A DNA stretch of 64,000 bases from Siphonodentalium dalli. Its lineage: Eukaryota; Mollusca; Scaphopoda; Gadilida; Siphonodentaliidae. The stretch spans positions 5,681,314-5,745,313 of the forward strand of contig CP136068.1 in NCBI GenBank assembly GCA_032622095.1, given 5' to 3'. The notes under the pieces are model-generated. The model had not been told where the DNA came from. It did not search any database and saw only the letters and a program-made list of their open reading frames with translations. Shown here in pieces: positions 47,107 to 59,255 of the stretch (position 1 is its first letter; each line of letters starts with the position of its first letter). A program made the translations under genes and the position numbers.

Positions 47107-47574
47107 TTAGGCCCGTTCCAAACGACGGATTTTTGTCGACTCGAATCTAATACCAGACCCACAATTGTATTAAATGCGTCTAAAATGCGACGTTTGAAAC
47201 AATTAGATCCGTGTCAGACGCACCACAGACGAATCTCCGTCCAATTCAGACGAATCTTCGTCGGTGATGCGTCTGAAATCCGTCTTGGTTTCAAACGACG
47301 GATTTTTGTCGACTCGAATCTAATACATGTGACGAGAAGAGCCGAAAGTTGCCGAATAACGAATGCAAATGATATGATAATGATATGATAATGGTATAAT
47401 AATGAGGGAGTTCCCCTTATCTGCGGAAATACCCACATGACGTCATTTGTCGCACGCTCTCTTTGTTATAAAGAAAGATATATCTATAAGAATTGCTTAG
47501 GTAACATTGTGAAAATTGTAATTATTATGGTAGTTTGACTTCTCAACGAACATGGCATGTCACTGACTCACATC

Positions 47575-48179
47575 TTATAATGGATATAGTATCAATGATT
47601 TATAATAATTCATTTATACCGGTATAAGGGATATGGGTTGTAGCAACTGGTTTATAATAATTCATATAGACCGATATTCCTTATTGTACGGGATAGGGGT
47701 GGTAGTCTCTGGTGTATAATAATTAATATATACCGGTATTACTTATTATAAGGGGTAGGGGTGGTACCACTGATTTATAATAATTCATATATACCGACAT
47801 TACTTGTTATGAGGGGTAATTGGGTGGTAACCTCTTATTTATAATAATTCATATATTCCGGTATTACTTATTATAAGGGGCAGAGTGGTAGCCTATAGAT
47901 GATTTATAATAATTTATATATACCGGTATTACTTAGTATGAGGGGTAGGGATAGTAGCCTCAGATTTATAATAATTCATATAAACCGGTATTACTTAGTA
48001 TGAGGGGTAGGGATAGTAGCCTATGATTTATAATAATTCATATATACCGGTATTCCTTATTATAAAAGATATAGGGTGGTAGCCTATGATTTATAATAAT
48101 TAATATATTCGGTATTCCTTATTATAAGGGGTAGGGGGTGGTAGTCTCTGATTTATAATAATTATTGTATACCGGTATT
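47575..48179. repeat. Approximately 60-bp tandem array, about ten units
   Basis: The unit is built on GATTTATAATAATTCATATA, TACCGGTATTACTTATTATA and AGGGGTAGGG.TGGTAGCCT. Unit starts fall about every 58-65 bases. The hAT-like element that follows is inserted in the ACCGGTATT part of the last unit. Confidence 0.9.
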
Positions 48180-48738
48180 CAGGGACCAGCCGAGGGGGCG
48201 ACGTAGGCGAAGAAGTCTCCATATTCTTGCTCACTTCGCCCTAAATTTGCTGCCGGGCGAAGTGTAAGTCGCCCTGAAATTTCCGAAGTTGACCAACGAA
48301 AATCGGTAAAATATTCACCCTAATTTACTGCCAACATTGATTGAACCCAGTTATCCATTGACACTGTTGTAGATAACACCATAGTTACTATTAACATCTG
48401 TATTAATCCGATTTGGGAGCATATTCACACCTGAGTGTTGATTGCAGACAGCTGTGAATACATCGTCAGGTGTCCAGTCAGGTGACTTGTGATTTGAGAT
48501 TATCACACCTGAAGATTACAACTCTCATGACACCTTACATCAGATCATCACCCCTTTGTTAAATTATGGAAAGGTCAGAATAGCTTTGAAAACAAATTCA
48601 TTTTTGCAACATAGTAATATCTGTACCCATGTTAGGGACCTTTGAGTGAGACTGTTCAAGATTTCGTTTCGTTTTTTTTTTTAGCATATTTTTCGTATTC
48701 ATAAGCATTTTGTAATTGTTATTTCTTTTTGTATTCAT

Positions 48739-51700
48739 CACTGTGTAGGAACTGTTACATCGGAAATCGTTCTATCGCCGGTTTGTGATGGTTCTTGACT
48801 GATTTGTGACGGTTCTTGCTGATCGAAATTATACATTTTCACGACTTTTTGACAGTTAAAACGCAATTTTGAGGCATCTAGGTGATAATTCGATTAGTTA
48901 TTTTCAATCCCATCACAATCTGTGGCACCAATGAGCATGTTAAGAACAAAACTTTCATTGTGCGAGTCATAACAACGACAAAATCCACGAATTTTGATAA
49001 TTGTTTGGGTTCTCTCCTGATCGAGTTGGTTCTCTCCCCATTTAATCGTTCTATGCGGGTAAAACTATGGCTAATATTTGCCATGGTACATGGTTCAAAC
49101 TGTCAATTTTGTGAAAGTATACAAAGATAAACACAACAAACTATGCATTAAGTTGAAATTTGCACAACTTGTCATTAATTTCGATGAATTACACTGCCTT
49201 TCTATGCTTATTCAATAACATGTGTTACGCCTAATATACAAATTCGACAGCTAGTTTGAAAAATAATGCGTTTTGCAGGCCAAAAATTTCCATGAGTCAA
49301 TGGCGGGTTAACAATAATGAAATTTCATAGCGCTGGACTTCGGAAAGCATGACCGTAGACGGGATATATAGAGTTATCTGTCTTGTATTTTATCTATTAT
49401 ATATGTTTTGGTACTTCTGTCTGTATGTATGTATCTGTGTTATAGACTCGAAAAACTGCTCGACCGATTCGACTCAAATTTGGTGTGTAGGCCTACTTTG
49501 ATCCGAGGAACAATATGGGCGGGTCCAATTTCACGTGCGACCGTGTCCTTGACCTCGCTCAAATACGCTCATATAGGCATGTTTCTGGACCTCGACCTAT
49601 CCCACTCAAATTTGGTAGCTGGGTCTAGTTTGATCACGGGAACAATATGGGCGGGTCCAATTTCACGTGCGACCGTGTCCTTGACCGTGACCATATTCGC
49701 TCATATAGGCATGTTTCCGGGCCGATCGAACAATAGTTTGTCCAGGCGGATAGACGTATTTTACTCAACAAAAAGCCAAAAATAAGACGTTAAAAGTTCG
49801 TTGACACCCATACAATGTTCTGATTACGCAGTTTATGTCGGGCATCCGCTTGCTGGATGCTGATTATCTAGGTTAAGTTCTAGAATTATAGAATATGCAG
49901 CTATTAAAGCATATACAAGCACGATAACCTTTCACTCAATCACATTTTAGATTGACTAGGGATCTCTGATTTTTTAATAGAAGATATAAAAAAGCAAAGA
50001 ATCCTACAGTTACAAATATTATTATATGGATGTTAAACCTTTGGTTACTAAATGTGCTGTAATGAGTAGCGACTTGAATTCTATTGATTCATTTGTAGGA
50101 ATGATCAGCTATTAACATGCAGTAACTGATTGTTTGAATTATTAGCTAAACATTCATACAAACGAATCATTAGAAATCAGTGTTATGGGTGTCTGAATCT
50201 GGCTATTATAAGGCACATTATTATTCCTCGCTGATAACGTGTCAAGTGAGCAGGGACGTGAGCTGGAGGGTCTCCAATGTTGGGGCGTCCACCTTGGAAT
50301 TTCCAACCGCACCATCCCCTTGAAACAGACCAAACTCATGCACAAGGCCTGGGTTTTGGTTTTTCCCAACTGCATGACACATTATATCTCTAGATTGTAT
50401 GCCATTCTGAAGTGAATTGATCAGTAGCCTTTGATTGGCCACCATGCAAACCGGGGGAGAAACTCATGGGCCCAGTGAGAAAATGTGGATATCTGAAGAG
50501 AGAGAGAGAGAGAGAGAGAGATATATAAATATATATATATATGTATATAAATGGAATTAGATTCTTTGTCCATTAAAACCAGTTTCTTGCCAATTGGGGG
50601 GGGGGGGGGTAAATGTGATATAGAAAACTAGATCACACCTGCTCCCTACTTCCTGTCCACCCATCATGAGTTTTGGATCAACTCTGAAGAAGAGGTGTCC
50701 ATTTGTATATGTCAAATATGGTTGATTACATGTTTAAAGTGTAGGAAAGTATCCAAATGGTGGTCTAAAAAGGACACATTCCTCACTATTAAATTGTTGT
50801 CAAATCAAACTAAGAGAACAATTTCAACATATTGTTGGTGTTAAATTTCAAACCAATCTATTGTAAGATAAGAATTTGTAACTGTTGAACATTTTGACCA
50901 AAGTTGGGGATAGACACTAATTAAGCACCCCTCTAGAAGTCCCCCCACCACCACAATCACGTCATAACCTATCAATGATTCAGTTGAATGTGATTTCATA
51001 AGTTATATTCATGTCTGTGCGACAAACATGTGTAAATGTCCCTCAGGCGAACTTCAGAGGAGGAAATATGATGGCACTGGCATTGAACTAGTGTCACACC
51101 TGGATCTTTCAATAATGCCCAGATTAAGTAAATGAATATAACATCTCATATTCTCCTGAGAGTAGATTTATATTACCATTGGTCATTTATATAAGCGGGC
51201 AAGATTATGATACTATACTCATCGGGACTTTCAATATTTTATTTCTGCCTATTAATGTCACTTAATCTTCCGTATTAGGTATTATTTATAGTGTTATTTC
51301 TTAATATACCTGTTATGTTATGCAAAATACATAAGCTACAGTCATTATCAATTTTCGGACCAAAAGTGCAGAAATCGTTCGAATAAATCTCATGGACAGA
51401 ACCGTCACAGCCATGATCGGTTTGAAATAGAACTGTAACATGCACCCGTGTTGATTACGAGGTCACAGCTCCCAATTATCAACCCCTATCGGGATACTTT
51501 CTCAGCTATTTTACAAAAGAATAACACGGGTACACTTTATAGTCAGTGTTTGTCTTCAGAATACGTTTCATATTGTATACACCATGAAAACAAAGAAATT
51601 GCGTCCACGTGGCTTGACTTTCAGCGATAACATGTTGATAGTTACGCGTTAACTCGCTAATACCGAGTTAATTGTTGTCTAGAGTTCAGGTTTCGATAAC

Positions 51701-51882
51701 ACAGCACTTCTGCAGCCTCTGTTCATTCAGGAAAGTTTAATATATTCAAGATATCTATAATTATGCGTGATTTTGTCACAAAAATGATTATTTTCAATCA
51801 TCGGGAACCGTAACAAATCAGGCAAGAACCATCACAATACCGGCGATAGAACGATTTCCGATGTAACAGTTCCTACACAGTG
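48739..51882. mobile_element. hAT-like element, innermost layer, 3144 bp
   Basis: Inverted ends CACTGTGTAGGAACTGTTAC (48739 on, complement ending 51882) extend for over 60 bases with few differences. The 8-bp duplication GTATTCAT is at 48731-48738 and 51883-51890. Frames inside are short and show no transposase domain, so the element is non-autonomous or decayed. It contains the tandem block at 49420-49770, a GA/AT microsatellite (50500-50545), a G run (50597-50608) and unassigned sequence. Confidence 0.88.
49420..49770. repeat. Two units of an approximately 130-bp repeat, dispersed family
   Basis: CAATATGGGCGGGTCCAATT and CACGTGCGACCGTGTCCTTG recur at about 49510 and 49643, each preceded by CTCAAATTTGGT and followed by CTCATATAGGCATGTTTC. 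It is bordered by AT-rich TATCTATTATATATG on the left. Confidence 0.75.
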
Positions 51883-52522
51883 GTATTCATAAGCGGTTTA
51901 AAAATGGTGTTCTTCCGAAATATGTTCTTATAAAATCTTTTCACATAGTTTGCACATTTGAACCATTGTTTCATCATTTTAATTTAAATTCTTTATAATA
52001 AGCGACTACAGTGCGGGCCGATTTCAATTTTGCCAATGCATTTCGCCCTGGAAAACGCCGACTTCGCCCTATTTTTGTGACAGGGAGAAGTCACTTCGCC
52101 CTGAAAATCAGGCCTAGGCTGGTCCCTGCCGGTATTTACATGAATGGTATACACATAGATGGTAATTGGTTGCACGAAATATAACATTTATTTGTAGCGC
52201 CTGTTATAGTATATTATATATCTGTATGTACTATATACATCCTCATATACATGATCACATATATTCGCGCTGCGGTCGCGCATATATAAATATATACATA
52301 ATTTATACTGTATTTTAGTATATATATATGTATAATATATACCGGTATATATAGGCCTCTATATCTACGCGTGACCATTTTTTGACGGTAACCGGGAATC
52401 CACCTTTAAATAAATGCGTCCGTCTGTAACAAAATCGACCGCAGACGCATCTGTGTGTGACCGACGGATTTAATACAATTAGATTCGAGTCAACAAAAAT
52501 CCGTCGTTTGGAACGGGCCTTA

Positions 52523-53460
52523 TGGAATTTCCATTACAGTATTCAAACAGCATAACTGTATTTGATATTTTGTCAAATTGTCAAACAAAACATATTTAAT
52601 TTTTAACTTAATTTGTAAAAAAAAAGAAGCAATATGCAGCCGTGCGAACATTGATGAAAATAAAAAGCAAAAATCTAACACGGCCACCTTTGAGAATTAG
52701 AGTGGTCTCCCATTTGATAATATCTAAATGACTGTCACTGAGTGACTGCATGTGAAGACCCCCGCCTTTCCCCAATTTGAAACAAATCAGCACACTCGAT
52801 TGGTTAAATACAAGTGTCTGTCATCGTGATCACTAGATTTCTGCACTGATTTTCAGGTCAGCATCTGGCTGACCTATTTCCATCAATCAAACTCTGTTGT
52901 AATTATGTAACCACGTGCCTTGTGTATATTTGTCGACAATGCGACATTGTCAATCAAGCATAACCGACATCACTCATTCAAGTCTTTGACACGGTAGATT
53001 GTGATCAAATCGCACGTGCGTACTACTTGTTTGCTACAAGGTTTCACACATGTAGCCAGACTGCCTCTAATGCTACTCCGTTACTAAAAATGTTGTGTAT
53101 CGAGTGTAACTTTCTTGGAAAGCGATGGCAACTTCAAAGAAGCCGACATTGTCAATTATCTGGGATTGTTGGATTGGCAATTAAATCAATCAATTCTTTA
53201 TTATCTCCGTTCCACTAATCGGTGGAACTGGAGGTAGACATTTAAATATTATCGTACATAATGTCAACAAAAGTTTAAAAATAATAGAGATAAATAAACT
53301 AGGAAAACTCACACAAAAAGATAATGGATTCAATTTCGTTTTGAACTTATGACTTACTTTGAGTTCGCGGTAGGTGTTGGCTATCCGGTCCTTGACTGTT
53401 TTAACAGTTATTTCTTTTGTCATGCATGAATTTGACCATGGATAAGAGAAATTCAACTCC
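52523..53460. other. Unassigned stretch
   Basis: AT-rich sequence with no gene or element ends recognised. An 88-residue minus-strand frame (53190-53456) shows no domain features. Confidence 0.4.
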
Positions 53461-53468
53461 CGTTTTTA

Positions 53469-54403
53469 TACGCCCTTTTGAAAAAAATGCCGTATTATAG
53501 TATTGGTCTGTCCGGCCGGGCGTCCGGGCGGGCGGGCGTCCGGGTGTCTGTCCGTTAACCTGTTGTCCGGATGATAACTTTAGTTAGAGTGAACCAAAAT
53601 TAGTAAAATTTGGTATGTGGGTTTATTAGCCGAAAAGTAAGTTCAAGTTCGAATTTGGGTTCCGCCCGCCAATTTTCACCGGAGTTATGCCCCTTATTTA
53701 ACGTTTTTTTACTTAGAAAATCCTTGAAATTTGTTGTCCGGATGATAACTTTAGTATAGTTTATCGGAATGAATCCAAATTTGGTATATTACTTTCTCCC
53801 ACTAAAACACAGGTCAAGTTCGAACTTGGGTTCTGTCCGACCTTTTTGGCAGAGTTATGCTCCTTTTTCGACTCAGAAAATTCAGTTTTTCTTATGTTTT
53901 TTTTGGTTTCTGGATGATAACTCGATTTTGGAATGTTTATACGCATAACCCGTTTTTTTGTGGATTACATATATCAAAATACAGCTCAAGTCCGAATTTC
54001 GTTTTAATCCGATAATTTTTGCGAGAGTTATGGCCTCTTTTTTGACATAATTTGACTTAGAAAATCCCTGAAATTTGTTGTCCGGATAATAACTTTAACT
54101 AGAGTGAACCGATTTCAATCAAATTTGGTATGTGGGTTTATTAGGAGAAAAGACAGCTCAAGTTCGAATTTGGGTTCCGTCCGCCAATTTTCACCGGAGT
54201 TGTGCCCCTTATTTGACGTAATTTGACTTAGAAAATCCCTGAAATTTGTTGTCCGGATGATAACTTTACTAGAGCTTATCGGATTCAATGATAATTTGGT
54301 ATATTAATTTCTCCCACCAAAACACAGGTCAAGTTCAAATTTGAGTTCCGTCCGCCAATTTTTACCAGAGATATGCCCCTTTTTTTCCCCAGAGAGGGCG
54401 TAT
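53469..54403. repeat. Approximately 171-bp tandem repeat element, five units, with inverted ends
   Basis: TTGTCCGGATGATAACT-type starts fall at about 53563, 53734, 53911, 54075 and 54249. Each is followed by an AATTTGGTATRT block, a CAAGTTCGAATTTGGGTTCC block and TTTTCACCGGAGTTATGCCC. The whole begins ATACGCCCT and ends AGGGCGTAT. A CCGGGCGTCC-rich stretch sits in the first unit. Confidence 0.8.
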
Positions 54404-55336
54404 TTTGCACGCCCAGTGTAGCTAGCTCTTGTTGTAATTTGACTTTTTATTGTTTTAACACTATTCACTTTCAACATTTGGAGGAATATTCAACTAGTTC
54501 TGTAGTAGTTCAACTGGATCAGCAATCCGCTACGGCAGTGTACTGCCGTAGTCAGAGCCGTTTACTTCAGCAAATCGCTTCGGCATTGCCGAATGCAGTA
54601 GCCAAATGTGAGGGCTGGAGACGTAACTATTTCACCACATAGTAATTCTTAAAATATGTTTGCAAGAACTAGCTGGATTATTAAGCATGGAATGTTCTTG
54701 TTTGACTGCAATTCAGATTTTTAAAAATGGGGTCACCTGGTCAAATAGGGGCCAAGCGAAGGACAGTTTCCCTCTTAATATGCTTCCTTCACAAGGACCA
54801 TCCAGTCTATTTTACTGATATTTTGTATTAGTATGAAGGGTTCTTTGGTGTCTGGGATTCAAATTTATTCAGATGGGATAACCAGGTTAAATAGGGTAGG
54901 ACCAGGGACATAACTATATGTCTCTATAGTAATTTTTAAAATGTCTTCTCAACAGAGGTTGGACTATTTAGCTTATATAGAGTATGGAGGATCCTTTAGT
55001 TACTGAGATTCAGATTTGTTAAAATGAGGTCAACCTGTCAAGAAATGGCGGGGCTATGGGGAGTTAACACTTTTGTGTCTAATAAAATCATTGACATACC
55101 AAATTCATCAAAACATCTACCTTGGAACCACCTGATTGATTAATCTGACATACATGTATGGTGTTTTGGGTCCATGGATAATTGGGCTTCAAACATGTCT
55201 AAATGGTTTTTTTAAAAAGGTGCTTGTGAGATTGGAAATTTCCAACAATTGAGAAAGTTTGAGGTGTCGGTTGTGAAATTCCAACCTCAGACTTGGGAGT
55301 ACGGAGCCCTGTTGGGAGGGGACTTGTTGAGCTGGA

Positions 55337-55339
<3 letters not shown>
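54404..55339. other. Diverged repeat traces
   Basis: Around 54531-54603 there are short CTACGGCAGTGTACTGCCGTAG-type hairpins related to 46770. From about 54640 to 55060 the GATTCAGATTTGTTAAAATG..GTCA-type blocks of the AGCTCACC family recur in diverged form. No gene. Confidence 0.45.

Positions 55340-55383
<44 letters not shown>
55340..55383 (+). repeat. Homopolymer of 44 G
   Basis: An uninterrupted G run, the longest in the window. It would be strongly quadruplex-prone, and its true length may differ because such runs are hard to sequence. It causes the proline run in a minus-strand frame, which is not a gene. Confidence 0.95.
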
Positions 55384-55384
<1 letters not shown>

Positions 55385-55599
55385 GATCAGTAGTGTACAG
55401 TTGGTAATTTCAAGGTGGATTTTCACCAATCTACATATGTGAAGTCTCTCTAGCCACATATCCTGTTTAGATCTACTTCTTTTAAAGTGATTATGAAAAG
55501 TTCTGACTGTTGTGGTCTCCAGAGTCCCAGTCTTATCAGTCTTTGCAGTCTGGTGAGCGACCCCCACAGTTTGTGCGTTTTACGTTTTGCTTCGCTTGG

Positions 55600-55825
55600 T
55601 GGGTTTTTTTCACATTTTGCACTTTCACCACGCTGGTAGTGGTGAAATACTTCACTTGTGTTGTCATATTAGCAATATAATGTATTCGATTGTCGGGGTT
55701 ATATATTGCATACGCGCACACGTCACGTTGTTTCCGAGTCGACCACGACTAGTTGTCTCTTCAATCGTTGGCATGGACAGCGAGCTTGATGTGTCGCGGT
55801 TGTCAGAGCAGCGGGGCATAACCTG
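55600..55825. repeat. Direct copy of the block at 44968-45180
   Basis: CACGCTGGTAGTGGTGAAAT, ACTTCACTTGTGTTGTCATA and GGACAGCGAGCTTGATGTGT match 44990-45160 with moderate divergence. It ends close before the candidate exon at 55886. Confidence 0.75.
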
Positions 55826-55885
55826 ATGACCACGATGTGGTGGTATATAATCGCCTGCCTGTTCACGCATGAGTCACCTATAATT

Positions 55886-55900
55886 ATGTCGCTCATTCAG
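55886..55900 (+). CDS. Candidate first coding exon of a small membrane protein
   Basis: ATGTCGCTCATTCAG is followed by a strong donor GTATGT at 55901 and ends on a codon boundary. The frame is also open upstream to an ATG at 55826, which would add 20 residues. The next candidate exon (58958-59133) starts in the same phase and supplies a transmembrane segment. With the start at 55886 the protein would have a five-residue N-terminus before the membrane segment, as claudin-like proteins do. The call depends on both exons being real. Confidence 0.35.
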
Positions 55901-58900
55901 GTATGTCAGATATATCACTACATGCAATGTGTGGCATCTGGCTCCAATATCACTGCAATTAGGGTAACATTTTGCCCATGCAGCCATCTGCCTTGAGTTT
56001 TCTTGAATGACACTCCAATCTGTTCATTCATTTTCCACATTGTGGCATACATGTACATGTATGTCACTGTCTGACCTCAGGCCATCCCAATTTAGTGTTT
56101 AGGAGTCATGTGTGGTAAATACGGCAATTGATGTTAGTTAAACATTGATTCCTTTGAATCTGATCTGATCATGACTTACTTGTGAAACTATTACTGAATG
56201 TCCGTAAATAGTTATTGTCATATCAGTTCTCATGCATTGCCACTCTCATCTCAGCATCAGTAATTGTGATCATGGAGACAGTCAAAATAACTTGGCTCAA
56301 TTCTCCATTAACCCGATCACTTAGAGTGGCTGTGCTGACATTGGTGGCCCGGCGTCTGTATATACTCCATTAACATATGGCCTTAGAGAGATTGATCTGG
56401 TGACATTGTCAACTATACGAAGGCAGACCAGTCAACTTTGACGTGTCTGCATGTATATGTTATGAACAATACAATTTATTTTTAAGCACCAATAGATCAA
56501 CCCATTGTCGCGCCATGGTGTGGGCATGATACGTGCATGTAACGATGTTGTGAGTGGCGAACATTCATAAAATCGCAACGGCCGGGCACTACTGATAGCT
56601 CCCCGGCCAACATGTTATCTAGATGCATGTATGTCCACACAGGCTTCCATCATGATTCCACATGATATGTATACGCATTGGCGAGGTCACATATGATGTG
56701 GTTGTGCATATTGCATGGCGATTGCAACCGAGTTCAAAATTTCATCCTACATGAGGGAACGTAATGTATTGTCAATTATAAACGACTGACAAATGCCGTT
56801 GGTAGCATAGAGGATGCATCGCAATGCACATGCAGGGTTATGCATGCAGGTGTCTTCATAGAAAAGCAATGCGGACTAATGTGGAATATAGGTTTTCCTT
56901 GGCCTCAGCAATCTGGCCACACTTGTTCGAATATTGTGGGACATATTGCCACATTCAATTTATTGGCATAATCTCACACAGTTGAACATCCTGTTAAATT
57001 CCGCTCCACCGATATCCTGGTGATGAGACAAAATATCTCCAGCTAGTTAATTCGCAACTTTTGCCATGGTGGATAAGTCTCGCACGGGTTTGTTTGGAAC
57101 AAAATATTCTTATATTTGCCTAACGACCACTGTTCCGAAATTATACATGTGTATGGTTGTTGTGGGCCAGACTTAGGTCTAGTATGCAATGGGACTGTAC
57201 ATGCCATGTATGACATGGGCCTCTTGTGATCCTATTCTTTCAAATATTCTGAAAGATCTGCATGCGACACGCTAGCTCCATATCAGAATTTATCATGTCA
57301 CCTGGTTGGATCGACCAATGAGGACGCTCCGTTGGTAGAAGCATATCAGGAGACATGGGGTCGTCATCTTTGTAGCCCGTCCCATATGGAATCCAGATGG
57401 GACGGGCTAGGTTCCCATATGGGGTCGATGTCCGCCATTTTGTTTTTCACGGAACTCTGCCGCCTCGGGTATATTTTCGGTGTATTTTGGCGCCAAGAAA
57501 AGGGATATCTGTCGGAAATCAAGTTATGTTAATTTAAAGACATAGTACCCTATACCAAAACTTGCATGTGATATATTTGAGAAATTCTAAACACTCATAA
57601 ATTAACTATCAATTCAAGTTTGTTGTCCTGCTTCTGGTGATTATAGCCATTGACTCAATGCGTTGACGTTCAACGCCCATGATGCGTCACTGTGACGTTA
57701 CATAAGTTAATAGCCATAGACAACAAATTTACTTACTGGCAGGTAATGAACTTCGTATAAGTAATTCAAATTCTCACACGGAAAACATGATATGTGGGTG
57801 ACATGATAAAATCGTTACAGGGCTCGTTGTTGCCGGCTACGGTGACATATGAGGCTCAGCGAGATTAATATCGGGCTCGGCTAGCGCCTCGCCCGATATT
57901 AATATCACTTCGCCTCATATGACACCGTATCCGGCAACAACTCGCCCTGTAACTTATAATATCGGAATAGTGCTATTAAAACATACACTCTGGTCATCCC
58001 GTAAAATACTATTATCAACGGTCATGTCATCGATACCAACATATATTAATGGTTTATTGTCATGGCTTACTACAATCTTATCTATATAATAACACGCATA
58101 TAGTCAATCCATTGCTGTCGTCATACTCGTGTTGTCTTTGGCATATTGTGTCGTCTGTTTATGACACACTTTGTTGTTTACCTGTATAGTGTTTATACTG
58201 CACTATAATTTTGGGTCCTACAATTAGTTTCCTAGCCAACCTGACTGGTGCTAATAGCATATTGTCTGTTCTGACATGGCTGACATATATAGTACATACT
58301 GGTTGTCGTTCTTACAGTGATTCGATCGATCATGAGGTCCATGTCAATGCATAAAGGGATACCACCCTCTGTTTGCTCATTTTCGCAGACTTGCGAACTT
58401 ACACTTCACACAACTCATGAGTTACACGTATGATGTGCGCTTGGCTCTACTTTGGTCATGATGTATGGTACACGTGGTTAGTCTATATATAACATGTAAA
58501 ATAAACACCATTTCACATCTACCTATCCCATTTATGCCACATACTGTGACTGCATATGGGTGTGCATTGCTTCCATGATGCATGTCCATGAACATAGCGA
58601 TTCTCAGTTCTTCTCGACTTGGCCATGTGTGTATGACAATGGTACATTGAATTGAATTGGTACACGAATTGTTCCTCAGCTCATGAAATAGGTGTGATAG
58701 TGAATTGCATCTACGTGTGACAACATGGAACGGGTTTTAGCGGGATGTCATATGTATGTTGTCTATATGATCGTGTGCTAATACTCACATATCCGGTTTA
58801 GATAATGTTCATACATGCTCAAAATATGGGGATATCGCAATCTGGGTGATTGACATTGCCCTATACTAGCTCTAACGGAATGTCACATTTTACATCCCTC

Positions 58901-58957
58901 CATTTACTTTAGCAGGCCCACCACCTGTGCCAATCGGTAATTTTACTGTTTTCGCAG
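55901..58957. other. Candidate intron, otherwise unassigned
   Basis: GT at 55901-55902 and a pyrimidine-rich TTTTACTGTTTTCGCAG acceptor ending 58957. No coding signal was found inside. It carries a 140-bp foldback element (57814-57953) and a short hairpin (AGCCCGTCCCATAT / ATGGGACGGGCT, about 57374-57408). Confidence 0.35.
57814..57953. mobile_element. 140-bp foldback MITE
   Basis: GTTACAGGGCTCGTTGTTGC (57814 on) is mirrored by the end AACAACTCGCCCTGTAAC. The arms pair over about 65 bases, including ATATTAATAT and CATATGAGGC blocks, around a small loop near 57880-57890. No flanking duplication was established. Confidence 0.8.
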
Positions 58958-59133
58958 ATACAAATTCCGACCATATTGATGATTGCAACTGCTGTGATTT
59001 CCACATTTGCTTTGTCCTCCATTGAGCACAATGGCATGATCAATGCTTGTTTTAACTCCGGAAGGGGGTGTAGCCAATGGACTGATATTGATACAGAAAA
59101 GGCCTATGCATTGGTGGTATTCGCCAGCGATAG
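58958..59133 (+). CDS. Candidate exon: transmembrane segment plus extracellular loop, possibly claudin-like
   Basis: An acceptor with a long pyrimidine tract ends at 58957 and a donor AG|GTATTT follows 59133. In phase 0, matching the exon at 55886-55900, the 176 bases are open. They read as one hydrophobic helix (IPTILMIATAVISTFAL) followed by a polar stretch with two Cys six residues apart (NACFNSGRGC) and a closing AYALVVFAS. In the claudin/PMP22 family the first membrane helix is followed by GLWxxC..C and, before the second helix, a RALVV-like segment; the order here is similar, but the Trp of the signature is replaced by Ile. The remaining helices were not found downstream, where a MITE begins at 59256. 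Family membership is an inference. Confidence 0.4.
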
Positions 59134-59255
59134 GTATTTTCTGCTTTGACGGGTAAATATCCCTTACACGACGTTTCCGTACGACTTGGATATCGAGCTC
59201 CAGTATGCGTCACCGTCTGATTGCGCTATGACTCAGGCTTCTACTATAAAGTCCC

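Larger units (their letters stand above)
48180..52128. mobile_element. hAT-like element, middle layer
   Basis: CAGGGACCAGCC at the left is matched by GGCTGGTCCCTG at the right. The 8-bp duplication CCGGTATT lies at 48172-48179 and 52129-52136. Both subterminal regions carry CTTCGCCC-type motifs. Without the inner insertion this element is about 800 bp and non-coding. Confidence 0.85.
47110..52519. mobile_element. PIF/Harbinger-like DNA transposon, outermost of three nested elements
   Basis: GGCCCGTTCCAAACGACGGA (from 47110) is matched by its complement ending at 52519, with similarity running about 45 bases into the element. TTA lies on both sides (47107-47109 and 52520-52522). A 3-bp TTA target and GG(G)CCCGTT-type ends are the signature of PIF/Harbinger. 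The left end is partly repeated inside at about 47290-47331. No transposase frame was found. The span includes two later insertions and a tandem array. Confidence 0.8.

Noticed and set aside
53565-54260. Regular TTGTCCGGATGATAACT motifs as regulatory sites
   Set aside because: They are the starts of 171-bp tandem units of a dispersed repeat.
55199-55567. Minus-strand frame of 122 residues with a long proline run
   Set aside because: The proline run is the complement of the 44-G homopolymer; the rest has no protein features.
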